Positions 52,410 through 61,032 of a DNA stretch of 64,000 nt are shown here, piece by piece; position 1 is the stretch's first letter; each line of letters starts with the position of its first letter. Under the pieces are notes generated by a model, which saw only the letters and a program-made list of their open reading frames with translations, searched no databases and was not told where the DNA came from. Source of the stretch: Palsa-1392 sp036490335 (GTDB lineage: Bacteria; Verrucomicrobiota; Verrucomicrobiia; Chthoniobacterales; UBA10450); NCBI GenBank assembly GCA_036490335.1, contig DASXEB010000005.1:80928-144927 (forward strand), in the 5' to 3' direction. A program made the translations under genes and the position numbers.

Positions 52410-53456
52410 ATGCTGGAAACGATCGGCCTGCGCAAAAGTTATGGATCGCAGTTGGCGGTCGATGACTTCAGCCACCGTTTCGCGCCGGGAAAGATAACGA
52501 CCATCCTGGGCCCGAGCGGCTCTGGCAAAAGCACCGTTCTCGGGATGATCGCGGGCCTCCTCCAGCCCGATCGAGGCCGGGTGGAACTCGGTGGCCGTGA
52601 CCTAACGAGTATAAGTCCGGAGCGCCGCGACTTTGGGATGGTTTTCCAACATTACGCTCTTTTTCCCCACCTCAATGTCCAGCAGAATGTCGAGTTTGGT
52701 CTCCGGGTCCGCCGCCTAACGAGAAAAAGACGAGCCGAGCGCGCCCGTGAGACTTTGCAGATGATTCGGATCGAGCATCTCGCTGATCGCCGCATCCGCG
52801 AAATCTCCGGCGGCGAACAGCAGCGGGTCGCTCTCGCCCGGGCGATCGCGATTCGGCCAAAGGTCCTTCTCATGGATGAGCCGCTCTCCGCGCTTGACGC
52901 GAGGCTGCGCGAAGAATTGCGAAGCGAGTTACTCCGCCTTTTGCGCGACCTTGCCATTACCACGATTTATGTGACTCACGACCAGATCGAGGCAATGACT
53001 CTCGGCCACGAGATGATCATCCTGAACCATGGGCAAGTCGAACAAGCAGGCCCGCCGGACGAACTTTATCTTCGGCCGGCGAGCTTGTTTGTGGCCAATT
53101 TCCTCGGTGATTCCAACGTATTCGCCGCCGAGAGCGAGGAGGTCTCAGAACGGCTGCGCCTGCCTTTCGCCACGATAAACCTTCAGCCTAACGGACATAA
53201 CTCTTCGCCTAACGAGCATAGCTCTCGATGCTGGGCGATGATTCGTCCTGAGTCGATGGAGCTGGTTCCCGAGGGCGAAGCCGACTTCGCCGCGACCGTC
53301 GAGTCGGCCACATTTCTTGGCAACCGTCTTCGCTTACAACTTCGCGCGGCCGGCGAAAAAGTGATCGTCGACGTGGAGAATCGGTGCGCCGTTTCCCCTT
53401 CCGCGCCGGTTTACGTCAAAGTGAAAGGCGCCGAAGTCGCGACCTGGCCCAGATGA
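52410..53456 (+). CDS. ABC importer ATP-binding protein
   Basis: The 348-residue ATPase has Walker A GPSGSGKSTVLG near residue 34, the signature ISGGEQQRVALARAIAIRP, Walker B VLLMDEPLSALD and the H-loop VTHDQIEAMTLG. A TOBE-type C-terminal domain follows, with WAMIRPESMELV. This matches PotA/FbpC/CysA-type importers. ATG 52410 gives the correct fold start. It overlaps the radical SAM gene by 4 nt. Confidence 0.93.
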   Translation: MLETIGLRKSYGSQLAVDDFSHRFAPGKITTILGPSGSGKSTVLGMIAGLLQPDRGRVELGGRDLTSISPERRDFGMVFQHYALFPHLNVQQNVEFGLRVRRLTRKRRAERARETLQMIRIEHLADRRIREISGGEQQRVALARAIAIRPKVLLMDEPLSALDARLREELRSELLRLLRDLAITTIYVTHDQIEAMTLGHEMIILNHGQVEQAGPPDELYLRPASLFVANFLGDSNVFAAESEEVSERLRLPFATINLQPNGHNSSPNEHSSRCWAMIRPESMELVPEGEADFAATVESATFLGNRLRLQLRAAGEKVIVDVENRCAVSPSAPVYVKVKGAEVATWPR

Positions 53457-54412
53457 ACGAATCCGATCGCGCACCTTTGCTGCCTCTGGGCGCGCTCGAC
53501 GCGCTTTGGTTCCAGATCGCGGGGACGCTTTGCAATCTGCGCTGCAATCATTGTTTCATTTCCTGCGCCCCGGATAACCACACGCTGGAGCTAATGCCGT
53601 TTGCGGAATTCAAACGTCACCTCGACGACTCCGTCCGGCTAGGTGTGAAGGAATATTATTTTACCGGTGGCGAGCCGTTCATTCACCCTCAGATTCTTGA
53701 AATTCTTGAGACCACGCTGGCGGTTGGGCCGGCGACGGTCCTGACAAACGCGACTCGTTTCGACGAGGAGAAGGTGGCTATACTCGTTAGGCTGAGAGAG
53801 GCCTCGATTTACTCGCTCGAGATCCGGGTCAGCATCGATGGATTTTCTCCGGAAACGAACGATCCGATCCGCGGGCCGGGAACTTTCGATCGCGCGATGG
53901 AAGGTGTACGCCTTCTCGTCGCCGGCGGCTTTTTTCCGATCATCACCTCGATGCGCTCGTGGCCGATGCACGAGGACGATATATTTCTGCGCGAATTTCG
54001 AGCGCGGCTCGCGGCGATCGGTTACACGCGGCCGCGCATGAAACTCTTGCCCGCCCTGAAAATCGGCCAGGAGGAATTACGCGATCACGGTTATGGCCGC
54101 GACGAGTTTGTGACCGAAAGGATGATGCGCGGCTATGACATCGAGCAATTGCTCTGTCGCAACAGCCGGGTGGTAAGCGCGCGCGGAGTGCACGTTTGTC
54201 CGATCCTGGTCGATCAGCCGGATGCCAATCTCGGGCCGAGCCTGACGACTGCGGCGCGAGAGTATCAGCTCCGTCATCACGCCTGCGTTACCTGTTATCG
54301 ATTCGGCGCGCTTTGCTCGAACGCGAGTTCGTTAGGCTTGGAAAGGAGCCGGCTCGTCCGCGGAGGAGCGGAGGCGAATCCCGCACTCGGGAGCGCGCCT
54401 AACGAACGATAA
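53453..54412 (+). CDS. Radical SAM enzyme of the importer operon
   Basis: The 319-residue protein has the cluster motif CNLRCNHCFISC near residue 26, the GGEP motif in YYFTGGEPFIHPQILE, and VLTNATRFDEEK. Extra cysteines in the C-terminal part (VCPILVDQ, CVTCYRFGALC) suggest an auxiliary Fe-S cluster of the SPASM/twitch kind. It is translationally coupled to the ABC ATPase and to the flavoprotein gene (TAATG overlap), so it probably acts on the imported compound. The product is unknown. Confidence 0.85.
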   Translation: MNESDRAPLLPLGALDALWFQIAGTLCNLRCNHCFISCAPDNHTLELMPFAEFKRHLDDSVRLGVKEYYFTGGEPFIHPQILEILETTLAVGPATVLTNATRFDEEKVAILVRLREASIYSLEIRVSIDGFSPETNDPIRGPGTFDRAMEGVRLLVAGGFFPIITSMRSWPMHEDDIFLREFRARLAAIGYTRPRMKLLPALKIGQEELRDHGYGRDEFVTERMMRGYDIEQLLCRNSRVVSARGVHVCPILVDQPDANLGPSLTTAAREYQLRHHACVTCYRFGALCSNASSLGLERSRLVRGGAEANPALGSAPNER

Positions 54413-55614
54413 TGGCAGCGGAACATCGCGGCGACATTGCCATCATCGGCGCGGGTCCGATTGGCCTCGAAGCCGCACTTATCGCTTTCGAACAAGGCTA
54501 CCGCGCGACCATCTACGAACAAGGGCGGGTCGCGGAATTCGTCAGGCAATGGGGGCACGTGCGCATGTTTTCGCCGTTTGGAATGAACGTTTCGCGACGG
54601 GGAATGCGTCTCCTGCGCAAGGACGGTGTGACTGTGCCTAACGAAGACGCGCTTCTCAGCGGCGCCGAGTTTCGGCGGCGTTACCTGCTGCCGCTGGCGC
54701 GCACGCTGGCGGATCATCTTCAGGAAAATTGTGCCGTTCTCGCCATCGGCCGGAGCGGAAGATTGAAAGCCGACTTGATTGGCGACTCGCGCCGGACGGA
54801 CGAGCCGTTCCGTCTTTTGTTGCGCGATAAAAAGGGCGAACGCTTCGCGAAGGCCGGCATCGTTCTCGATTGCAGCGGCACCTACGCACAGCCGAATCAT
54901 CTCGGAGACGGCGGCATTTCTGTCCCGGGCGAAAGGGCCGCGGCCAACAGAATCTTTCGAGGAATTCCGCGCCTAACGAAAAGTGAGCGCGCGCGATTCT
55001 CGAAGCGCCGCGTTCTTGTTGTCGGCGGCGGTCATTCGGCGGCGACGGTCGTGCGCGATCTCGGACAGTTGCGCATTTCCGCGCCGCGCACCGCGATCAT
55101 CTGGTTGATTCGGCGCCAAAATGAAATTCCACTCTCAGACCTGCCTAACGATCCCCTCCCCGAGCGAGCGCGATTGATTGCCGAGGCAAATCGACTCGTT
55201 AGGCAAGGCGAGGCGACCCTGCTTTGTGGCGCAATCGATGCACTTTTCCCATCGGCCGCCGGAGTCGAGGTGCGCTGGACCGATTCGTCGCGTGAGACGA
55301 AAACTTTCACCACTGACGAAATCATCGTCGCGACCGGATATCGTCCCGACCTGACGATAACGCGCGAGCTGCAAGTAGAAACCTGCTGGGCAACCGAAGG
55401 CACGTATCCCCTCGCCGCTTCATTGTTAGGCGGCGCCGGCGTGGATTGCCTAACGACGCCGGTTTTTGGCGCCGAGACGTTGCTGCATCCGGAGCCGAAT
55501 TTTTTCACCCTCGGGATGAAGAGTTACGGGCGTTCGCCAAGCTTTTTAATCCGCACCGGCTACGAACAGGTCGCCTCCGTTTTCGACTTGCTGGCGCGGA
55601 ACGAGGTTGCCTGA
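54412..55614 (+). CDS. FAD-dependent NAD(P)-binding oxidoreductase of the importer operon
   Basis: The 400-residue flavoprotein has the FAD-binding IAIIGAGPIGLEAALIAFEQG at the N-terminus. A second Rossmann motif RVLVVGGGHSAATVVRDL lies near residue 205, and IIVATGYRPD is in the C-terminal half. This is the layout of flavin monooxygenases and thioredoxin-reductase-like enzymes, but no dithiol pair is obvious. Eight motif copies or variants occur, the highest local density in the window. Substrate unknown; oxidation or reduction of the imported compound is plausible. Confidence 0.85.
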   Translation: MAAEHRGDIAIIGAGPIGLEAALIAFEQGYRATIYEQGRVAEFVRQWGHVRMFSPFGMNVSRRGMRLLRKDGVTVPNEDALLSGAEFRRRYLLPLARTLADHLQENCAVLAIGRSGRLKADLIGDSRRTDEPFRLLLRDKKGERFAKAGIVLDCSGTYAQPNHLGDGGISVPGERAAANRIFRGIPRLTKSERARFSKRRVLVVGGGHSAATVVRDLGQLRISAPRTAIIWLIRRQNEIPLSDLPNDPLPERARLIAEANRLVRQGEATLLCGAIDALFPSAAGVEVRWTDSSRETKTFTTDEIIVATGYRPDLTITRELQVETCWATEGTYPLAASLLGGAGVDCLTTPVFGAETLLHPEPNFFTLGMKSYGRSPSFLIRTGYEQVASVFDLLARNEVA

Positions 55615-55616
55615 CG

Positions 55617-56405
55617 ATGACGGAAACGATCGCGCTCTTCGGCGGAGTTTATTCAAATCACATCGCCCTCGCCGCGCTGCTTGAGGACGCGCCGCGGCGC
55701 GGCGCCACGCGAATTTTTTGTCTCGGCGATTTGGGCGCCTTCGGGCCGCATCCGGACAAGGTCTTTCCACTTTTGCGCGAGGCGCGCGTTTCAGTCGTGC
55801 AGGGAAATTACGACAACTCGATCGGTCACGGCCTCGCCGATTGTCAGTGTGGCTACACCGATCCGCAGGATAATTTTTTCGCGCGTCTCTCCTACGAATA
55901 CACATTCAAAAATACCGCGTCGGAAAACAAAATCTGGATGCGCGATTTGCCTAACGAACTGCGGCTGGTGGTCAACGGCGTGCGGATTTTGCTCTGTCAC
56001 GGTTCGCCGCGCAAGACGAACGAATTTCTTTGGGAGACGACGACGTCGATCGCGTTTCTAGAAAAACTTTGCGACGCATTTCAGGCCGACGTGATCGTCG
56101 CGACGCACACCGGATTGCACTGGCATCGGGCGCTGCCGGGCGGCCGGCATTTTGTGAATTGCGGCGCGATCGGCCGGCCGGCGAACGACGGGCGAAGGCG
56201 CGTTTGGTATGCGCTCGTCCGTGTCGCGGAAACGAAAGACGTCATTGTCGAATTTGTGCCGCTAGAGTACGATCACGAACGGCTCGCGACCGAGATGCGG
56301 GCGGAAAATTTGCCTGACGAATTCGTCGAGACGATCGAGACCGGCTGGTGGACGACCTGCCTCGAGGTGTTGCCGATGAAAGAGCGGGCGCGCGGAGTTT
56401 TTTGA
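55617..56405 (+). CDS. Calcineurin-like metallophosphoesterase of the importer operon
   Basis: The 262-residue protein has the metallophosphoesterase blocks FCLGDLGAFGPHPDKV, VVQGNYDNSIG, ILLCHGSPRKTNE and VATHTGLHWHR, with the Asp/His/Asn residues for two metals. It resembles YfcE/MJ0936-like phosphodiesterases. ATG 55617 follows the stop of the flavoprotein gene in GCCTGACGATG. Its presence suggests a phosphorylated or phosphoester substrate for the pathway, which is an inference. Confidence 0.87.
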   Translation: MTETIALFGGVYSNHIALAALLEDAPRRGATRIFCLGDLGAFGPHPDKVFPLLREARVSVVQGNYDNSIGHGLADCQCGYTDPQDNFFARLSYEYTFKNTASENKIWMRDLPNELRLVVNGVRILLCHGSPRKTNEFLWETTTSIAFLEKLCDAFQADVIVATHTGLHWHRALPGGRHFVNCGAIGRPANDGRRRVWYALVRVAETKDVIVEFVPLEYDHERLATEMRAENLPDEFVETIETGWWTTCLEVLPMKERARGVF

Positions 56406-56421
56406 AACCGGACGCCACTCG

Positions 56422-57966
56422 TTAGGCATTCGTTAGGCGAAAGCGATGGAAGATTTGCGCGGCGATGAGCGCAAAAAGACCGACGCCCGCATAAGCGACG
56501 ATGGTCGCCGGAGTCGCGCGGCCGTAGGCGTCGGCGAAGTCCCAGATCGGGTGCGCGCCGCGATCGTTGATGACGAGATACCAGAAGGAGAGAAAAGCGA
56601 CGATGAATGTCTTTGGATTTGTCGTCAGGACGCCAAGCGCGGTGCCGAGCGCGGCGACGAAAAAGATCGCGACGAACAAGGCAACGAGTGCGAGCGGCCC
56701 GCGCGGAATCGTGCGCGCGAGCGCGGCCGCGCAAAAGAAAAAGCCGAGCAGGAGCGTGGCGCCAAATTTCCACCAGACGAAATTTTCGCGCAGACGCGGG
56801 ATGGCGCGGAGGCTCGCGGTCGTGCCCGCGCGCACGTCGCGCGTCGCGATGTCGGAAACGACGAGAGCGAGCGCGGCGAGCAGCGTCGGCAAGACGCCAT
56901 CGAGCGGCGCGCAGAGCGCGACGATGTTGGCCGCGACGAGCGCGACGAAGGCGAGCGGATAAAGGGTGAAGGTGAGAACCATGTCGTTCCAGATCGCGCC
57001 GCCTAACGAACTGCCTGACGATGCCCGGCCAAGCACAAACATCGCCGCGGTCGCGCGCCGGGTGATCGGTTTCAGCAAAGCCTGGAAGCGGCTGAGCCAG
57101 TTACGGCCGCCTTTCTCCGAGACGCGGCCGACGCGCACCGGATCGAAGCGATGGAAGAAAAGAAGCGCGAGCGGAAGCAGGAGCAGCGGCGCGCAAATCG
57201 AAATCAGGCGCGGCAAAATCCAATCGCGCGTCATCGTTAGGCCGGGAAAAAGGATCGGCGCTTTCTTGGCGTCGAAAGACGCGGCGCCGATCGAAACCGA
57301 ATCGGTGTGCAGCGTGTGCTGCATTTGATCGATCATGAAACCGAACCCGGTGAAGTCGAAGCAGCGCGCCCAATTGATCGCGTGATGCGAGACTTCGTTG
57401 CCGACGACGAGGCCGATGATCGCGGCCCAAAGAAAAAAATAAACGACGTCGCCGAACTTGCCCGCGAGCCACGGGATCGATTCGAACAAAACCGCAACCG
57501 CGGAAACAAAAACGATCGCGGCCGGCGTGAGGAGCAGGTATTGCTCGATGAAAATCCAGGGCTCGAAGCGCGCTTCTCCCCTAACGAAAAGCATCGCCAT
57601 CGAGGTGAGCATGAAACCGGCGAGAAAGACGGCGAGGAAAGTGAGATTGCCGATGAATTTGCCGAGCAGATATTCGAGCGAACGCATCGGGGTGGAGGCG
57701 GCGATCAGGCCGCAACGCGTCGTGATGTCGCGCCGGATCGTGTTCGAGATGACGTAGAATCCGAAGAGACCGACGAAGATCATGCCGATCGAGGCGGTGC
57801 CGAGGCCGATCGCGCCGGAGTTGTAAAGCGCGCGATGTCCGTTGATCTGGATGAGCGCGCGACCGGTGGAAGGCGCGGGAATCCAGAGATAGGCGACGGC
57901 GCTGATGAGCAGGAAAACGACGAGGGTCGAGAGGCGCCGGAAACGAATCCGGAAATCCGCCTGCAC
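56422..57966 (-). CDS. ABC-2 type exporter membrane protein
   Basis: The 514-residue protein has about 12 hydrophobic segments and starts near QADFRIRFRRLSTLVVFLLISAVAYLWIPAP. It is encoded directly after an ABC ATPase, so the two form an exporter or a gliding/ABC-2-like system of unknown cargo. The start is uncertain. GTG 57966 is in frame, but removing one A from AAA near 57994 would give a better start at 58000 reading MSNPSPRIAAIVQ. The stop lies in one of two adjacent motif copies (56418 and 56429). Confidence 0.75.
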   Translation of the reverse strand: MQADFRIRFRRLSTLVVFLLISAVAYLWIPAPSTGRALIQINGHRALYNSGAIGLGTASIGMIFVGLFGFYVISNTIRRDITTRCGLIAASTPMRSLEYLLGKFIGNLTFLAVFLAGFMLTSMAMLFVRGEARFEPWIFIEQYLLLTPAAIVFVSAVAVLFESIPWLAGKFGDVVYFFLWAAIIGLVVGNEVSHHAINWARCFDFTGFGFMIDQMQHTLHTDSVSIGAASFDAKKAPILFPGLTMTRDWILPRLISICAPLLLLPLALLFFHRFDPVRVGRVSEKGGRNWLSRFQALLKPITRRATAAMFVLGRASSGSSLGGAIWNDMVLTFTLYPLAFVALVAANIVALCAPLDGVLPTLLAALALVVSDIATRDVRAGTTASLRAIPRLRENFVWWKFGATLLLGFFFCAAALARTIPRGPLALVALFVAIFFVAALGTALGVLTTNPKTFIVAFLSFWYLVINDRGAHPIWDFADAYGRATPATIVAYAGVGLFALIAAQIFHRFRLTNA

Positions 57967-58003
57967 AATCGCGGCGATGCGGGGCGAGGGATTTGCTCAT
58001 CCT

Positions 58004-58861
58004 TTACTCGTTAGGCTGATTCATCAGGAAAAGAAACGCGTCCTCGAGCTCGGGCGGGACCGGATCGGCCGCGATTGCCGGCGCCGGACTAACGAACCGG
58101 ATGTGAACGCCGTCCGGCCGGCGGATGGCGCTGGAGATTTTCAGCGACCCGCGCAAGGCCTCGAATTCCTCCGAGGATACGACGCTCTTCCAGACCTTGC
58201 CCGCGGCGACGCGCAGCATTTCTTCCGGCGGCGTCATCGAGACGAGCGCGCCGTTTTTCATGACCGCGATCGCGGTCGCGATCTGCTCGACATCGGAGAC
58301 GATGTGAGTCGAAAGAATGACGAGTTTTCCGAAACCGATCTCGGACAAAACATTTCGGAAACGCACTCGCTCTTCGGGATCGAGCCCGGCCGTCGGCTCG
58401 TCGACAATGACAAGCTCAGGATCGTTGATCAGCGCCTGGGCAATGCCGAGCCGCTGCTTCATTCCGCCGGAAAATCCGCCGACGGCGCGGTTGGCGACGT
58501 TGTGCAGATTGACGCTTTCGAGCATCTCCCGCACGCGCGCGGCCGAGCGCACGCCCTTGAGCGCGGCGAAGTAGGCGAGGAATTCCTGCGCGGTCAGGTT
58601 CTCGTAAACGCCGAAATCCTGCGGGAGATAGCCGAGCCGTCTCCTTAATTCGTTAGGCCGGCGCGCGATGTCGGTGCCGTGAAAGAGTATCCGCCCGCTC
58701 GTTGGCCGCGTGATCGTCGCGACCATCTGCATGAGGGTGGTTTTGCCGGCGCCGTTCGGACCGAGCAACCCGATCACACCCGATGTCGCCTCGAGCGAAA
58801 GATCGCGCACGCCGAAATTTCCGGCCCGAAATTGCTTCGAGACATTTTCGATCGTGAGCAC
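58004..58861 (-). CDS. ABC-2 type exporter ATP-binding protein
   Basis: The 285-residue ATPase has Walker A GLLGPNGAGKTTLMQM near residue 32, Q-loop YLPQDFGVYE, signature GFSGGMKQRLGIAQALINDP, Walker B LVIVDEPTAGLD and H-loop LSTHIVSD. It powers the membrane protein encoded just downstream. The product ends NQPNE. This comes from a motif copy in its 17-base form (58000-58016), followed immediately by the stop. Confidence 0.93.
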   Translation of the reverse strand: MLTIENVSKQFRAGNFGVRDLSLEATSGVIGLLGPNGAGKTTLMQMVATITRPTSGRILFHGTDIARRPNELRRRLGYLPQDFGVYENLTAQEFLAYFAALKGVRSAARVREMLESVNLHNVANRAVGGFSGGMKQRLGIAQALINDPELVIVDEPTAGLDPEERVRFRNVLSEIGFGKLVILSTHIVSDVEQIATAIAVMKNGALVSMTPPEEMLRVAAGKVWKSVVSSEEFEALRGSLKISSAIRRPDGVHIRFVSPAPAIAADPVPPELEDAFLFLMNQPNE

Positions 58862-58991
58862 GCCGGACCATTGCCTAACGACCGCGGGAAGTCACGAAGG
58901 CAGTCTGCGCGCGAGGAAGGATTAGTTGCGGGCGGCGCGAAACTTTGCGATACTTTTGAAGAGGCAAAAGCAATCTTCCGTCTTACTTTTT

Positions 58992-59675
58992 ATGAGGGCT
59001 AAACTTCTCCTCTCATTGCTCGCCCTCCCATTGTGTTTCGGCGCCTGCACAAGGCAGGATTCGGGCGCAGCGCGCGAGGCCGAGATCGAGCGGCGGGTCC
59101 AGGAACGGCTTGAGGCCGAGCACCTGACGGCAGAGAAACAACAGCTCGCCGAGCACGAGGCGGCTCTGGCCGCGCGGGAGAAAACGCTCGCGGCCGAGCG
59201 AAGCTCTTTCGCGAGCATCTCGGCTGCCCTCCCTCCGTCCCTCGCCGCGCCACCGCCGGAGGACACCAACGCCGCGCCGGACGACAACGCGCCGAGCGAC
59301 GACGGCTCCGGGAGTTACTACTCGGCCAGCGGCGCGCTTTATCCCGACGAACAATTCGGCTACCTCGGCGCCGACCAACCCGATCTCGACTATCCCTACT
59401 TTGGCGTTTCCGGGATCCCGATCCTGACGACCTTCGTGCCCTACGGCCGGTTCTCGAATTATAATTACCGGCGCGGCTTTCACAACAACCGCGGCTGGCC
59501 GCATCGCAATTACCCGCCGGCAAATTCCCGCGGAGGATTCGCGCGCCGACCAGCGATGACCGCGCCGGCGCGGAACTTTAGCTATCACCCGAGCTTCAGG
59601 AGCGCACCTTCCCGGCCGCCGATCATCCACAGCCACGCGACCGCGAACCGAGTTGTGCCGCAGCGCGCTCGTTAG
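58992..59675 (+). CDS. Lipoprotein with coiled coil and low-complexity Tyr/Asn/Arg-rich tail
   Basis: The 227-residue product has a lipobox (LALPLCFGAC, Cys near residue 19). A charged coiled coil follows (about 25-75; REAEIERRVQERLEAEHLTAEKQQLAEHEAALAAREKTL), then a Pro/Asp linker. The C-terminus is rich in Tyr, Asn, Arg and Pro (NYNYRRGFHNNRGWPHRNYPPANSRGG). It is probably an outer-membrane-anchored spacer or surface protein of unknown role. The stop TAG is within a CTCGTTAGGC copy at 59668, the last exact copy before the cassette region. Confidence 0.65.
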   Translation: MRAKLLLSLLALPLCFGACTRQDSGAAREAEIERRVQERLEAEHLTAEKQQLAEHEAALAAREKTLAAERSSFASISAALPPSLAAPPPEDTNAAPDDNAPSDDGSGSYYSASGALYPDEQFGYLGADQPDLDYPYFGVSGIPILTTFVPYGRFSNYNYRRGFHNNRGWPHRNYPPANSRGGFARRPAMTAPARNFSYHPSFRSAPSRPPIIHSHATANRVVPQRAR

Positions 59676-59771
59676 GCAGGCCGCAACAGATTTTGCCCGT
59701 CGCTTCGAGCGAACGACAAATTTGAATCCGGCCCCTGGTTTCGGCGCATCTCACGAAGAAGCCGAAATGGA

Positions 59772-60113
59772 ATGTTCGTTACCAGCCGCGAAATCACTGC
59801 GCCGACATGGATCGCGAAAACTGCTCAGGCGCTCGGCGCGATCCTGGCGTGGGCTTGGACGATGATCGCGGGCCTCGGCGGCATCGGACTCATTATCACC
59901 CTGGGGCCGCTCCCCCTCACGAATGGCTGGTTCGCCTTGTTCTCCGCCATCGCGGCCTGCCCCCTGACCGCGTGGCTCTTGAAAAAATATCGCGGCATCG
60001 CCGTCTCGGGATGGACCCGTTTCGCGGTCGCGTTTCTGATCATCGTGCTCGGCCGGCTCGTTCTGAAAATCGAAGGCCGCGGCAATTTCCTCCCGGGCCC
60101 GCTACGATGGTAA
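59772..60113 (+). CDS. Small membrane protein, unknown function
   Basis: The 113-residue protein has three hydrophobic segments (TAQALGAILAWAWTMIAGLGGIGLIITLG, WFALFSAIAACPLTAWLL and FAVAFLIIVLGRLVL). The ATG at 59772 precedes them. No family was recognised, and neighbours give no clue. Confidence 0.5.
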   Translation: MFVTSREITAPTWIAKTAQALGAILAWAWTMIAGLGGIGLIITLGPLPLTNGWFALFSAIAACPLTAWLLKKYRGIAVSGWTRFAVAFLIIVLGRLVLKIEGRGNFLPGPLRW

Positions 60114-60154
60114 ACGGACGCCCAACCGACCCGGCAGTTGCGGCCTGACGGCGA

Positions 60155-60192
60155 AGAAGACCGCGGCGGGGATTTTCCCACCGCGGCCTCTT
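60155..60192 (-). terminator. Possible rho-independent terminator
   Basis: On the minus strand CCGCGGTGGG pairs with CCCGCCGCGG-like sequence and is followed by TCTTCTTCGCC. It lies just beyond the stop of the NTF2-like gene at 60208. The T-run is short, so termination is only moderately supported. Confidence 0.45.
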
Positions 60193-60207
60193 GAGCTATC
60201 GCGCGCG

Positions 60208-60681
60208 CTACTTCTTCTCCGGCAACTCAGACACGCCTTCGGCGATGCACTGCCACTTGCCGTCGCGCTCCATCCAGGTATCGACCCAGGCGTAGGTGCG
60301 GCTGAAGGCCATGCCCTTTTTGTCCTTCCCCTTCTCGATCGACATGCCGATGACGGAGGCCAGGTTCGGCGCATAAATGTGCACCGCCATGCCCCTGTTC
60401 GTGGCCGAGCTCACCGTGTCGGTGTCGGTTTTCAACTGATCCACGGTATCAGATTTGTTGGCTCGTTTGCCTTTGGAATTGATCCCGTAAAAGTCGTCCG
60501 CGAGCATGTTCGCGAGGACGGCGTTATCCTTGGCCACCAAGGCCTTTTCCCAATCGTTTTCCATGCTCGTGAGCTTGGACTTGATGGCGTGCGAGTCGGC
60601 CGGATTATCCTTGGCCCGCGCGCGCGGAGCGACGGCAAAGGCGAGAAGGGTGCAGAGCAACAGTGAGCTGAGTCGTTTCAT
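60208..60681 (-). CDS. Exported NTF2-like (DUF4440/SnoaL-type) protein
   Basis: The 157-residue protein has a signal peptide (LSSLLLCTLLAFAVAPRARA). An NTF2-like fold follows (SMENDWEKALVAKDNAVLANMLADDFYGINSKGKRANKSDTVDQL...AFSRTYAWVDTWMERDGKWQCIAEGVSEL), typical of DUF4440. Members include ketosteroid isomerase-like enzymes and binding proteins. The role here is unknown. An A/T-rich leader (ATTTTTTTTGTTTG on the + strand) lies next to the start. Confidence 0.75.
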   Translation of the reverse strand: MKRLSSLLLCTLLAFAVAPRARAKDNPADSHAIKSKLTSMENDWEKALVAKDNAVLANMLADDFYGINSKGKRANKSDTVDQLKTDTDTVSSATNRGMAVHIYAPNLASVIGMSIEKGKDKKGMAFSRTYAWVDTWMERDGKWQCIAEGVSELPEKK

Positions 60682-60889
60682 ATTTTTTTTGTTTGTTTTA
60701 AGCAGGCGGCGACGAAGCTATCGACCGCTTCGCTCGATGTCCATAACAAAAATGATGGGATGCTCCCCGGGCCCGCGGCGATCATTATATTGGTCGCTTC
60801 GGAACCTCTTAAAGTCTCGACCGATCCTTATATTGGTCTCTTGGGATCGTCTTAATGTCTCGCGGGAACTTTATATAGTCCGGCGTGCG
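60682..60889. repeat. Leader and 43-bp tandem repeat
   Basis: Between the NTF2-like gene and the cassette array, the unit containing TTATATTGGTC recurs at 60785, 60828 and, diverged, at 60871, with a 43-bp period. Each unit also has CTTAAxGTCTCG. The AT-rich TTATAT blocks could serve as promoter or protein-binding sites. No gene is present. Confidence 0.6.
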
Positions 60890-61032
60890 CGCAGCGCGAT
60901 AGCAAGACTCATCGGCTGCGTCGGACGACCGACGGCGGACGAGACCGCGCGCCGCTCGGGGTGAAAGTGTGGAAGCCATCGCAAAAGTGGAGCGTACCGC
61001 GGTCTGCCGTTCGCTCCATCGCATGGTTAGGC
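60890..61032 (-). repeat. Degenerate attC-like site at the end of the - strand cassette array
   Basis: Read on the minus strand, GCCTAACCATGCGATGGAGC and GAACGGCAGACC are followed by the shared CCACACTTTCACCCCGAGCG-type middle and a GTCCGCCGTCGGTCG arm. The terminal GTTAGGC box is not found. It matches the two better sites upstream (61512 and 62100) but looks decayed at its far end. Confidence 0.6.
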
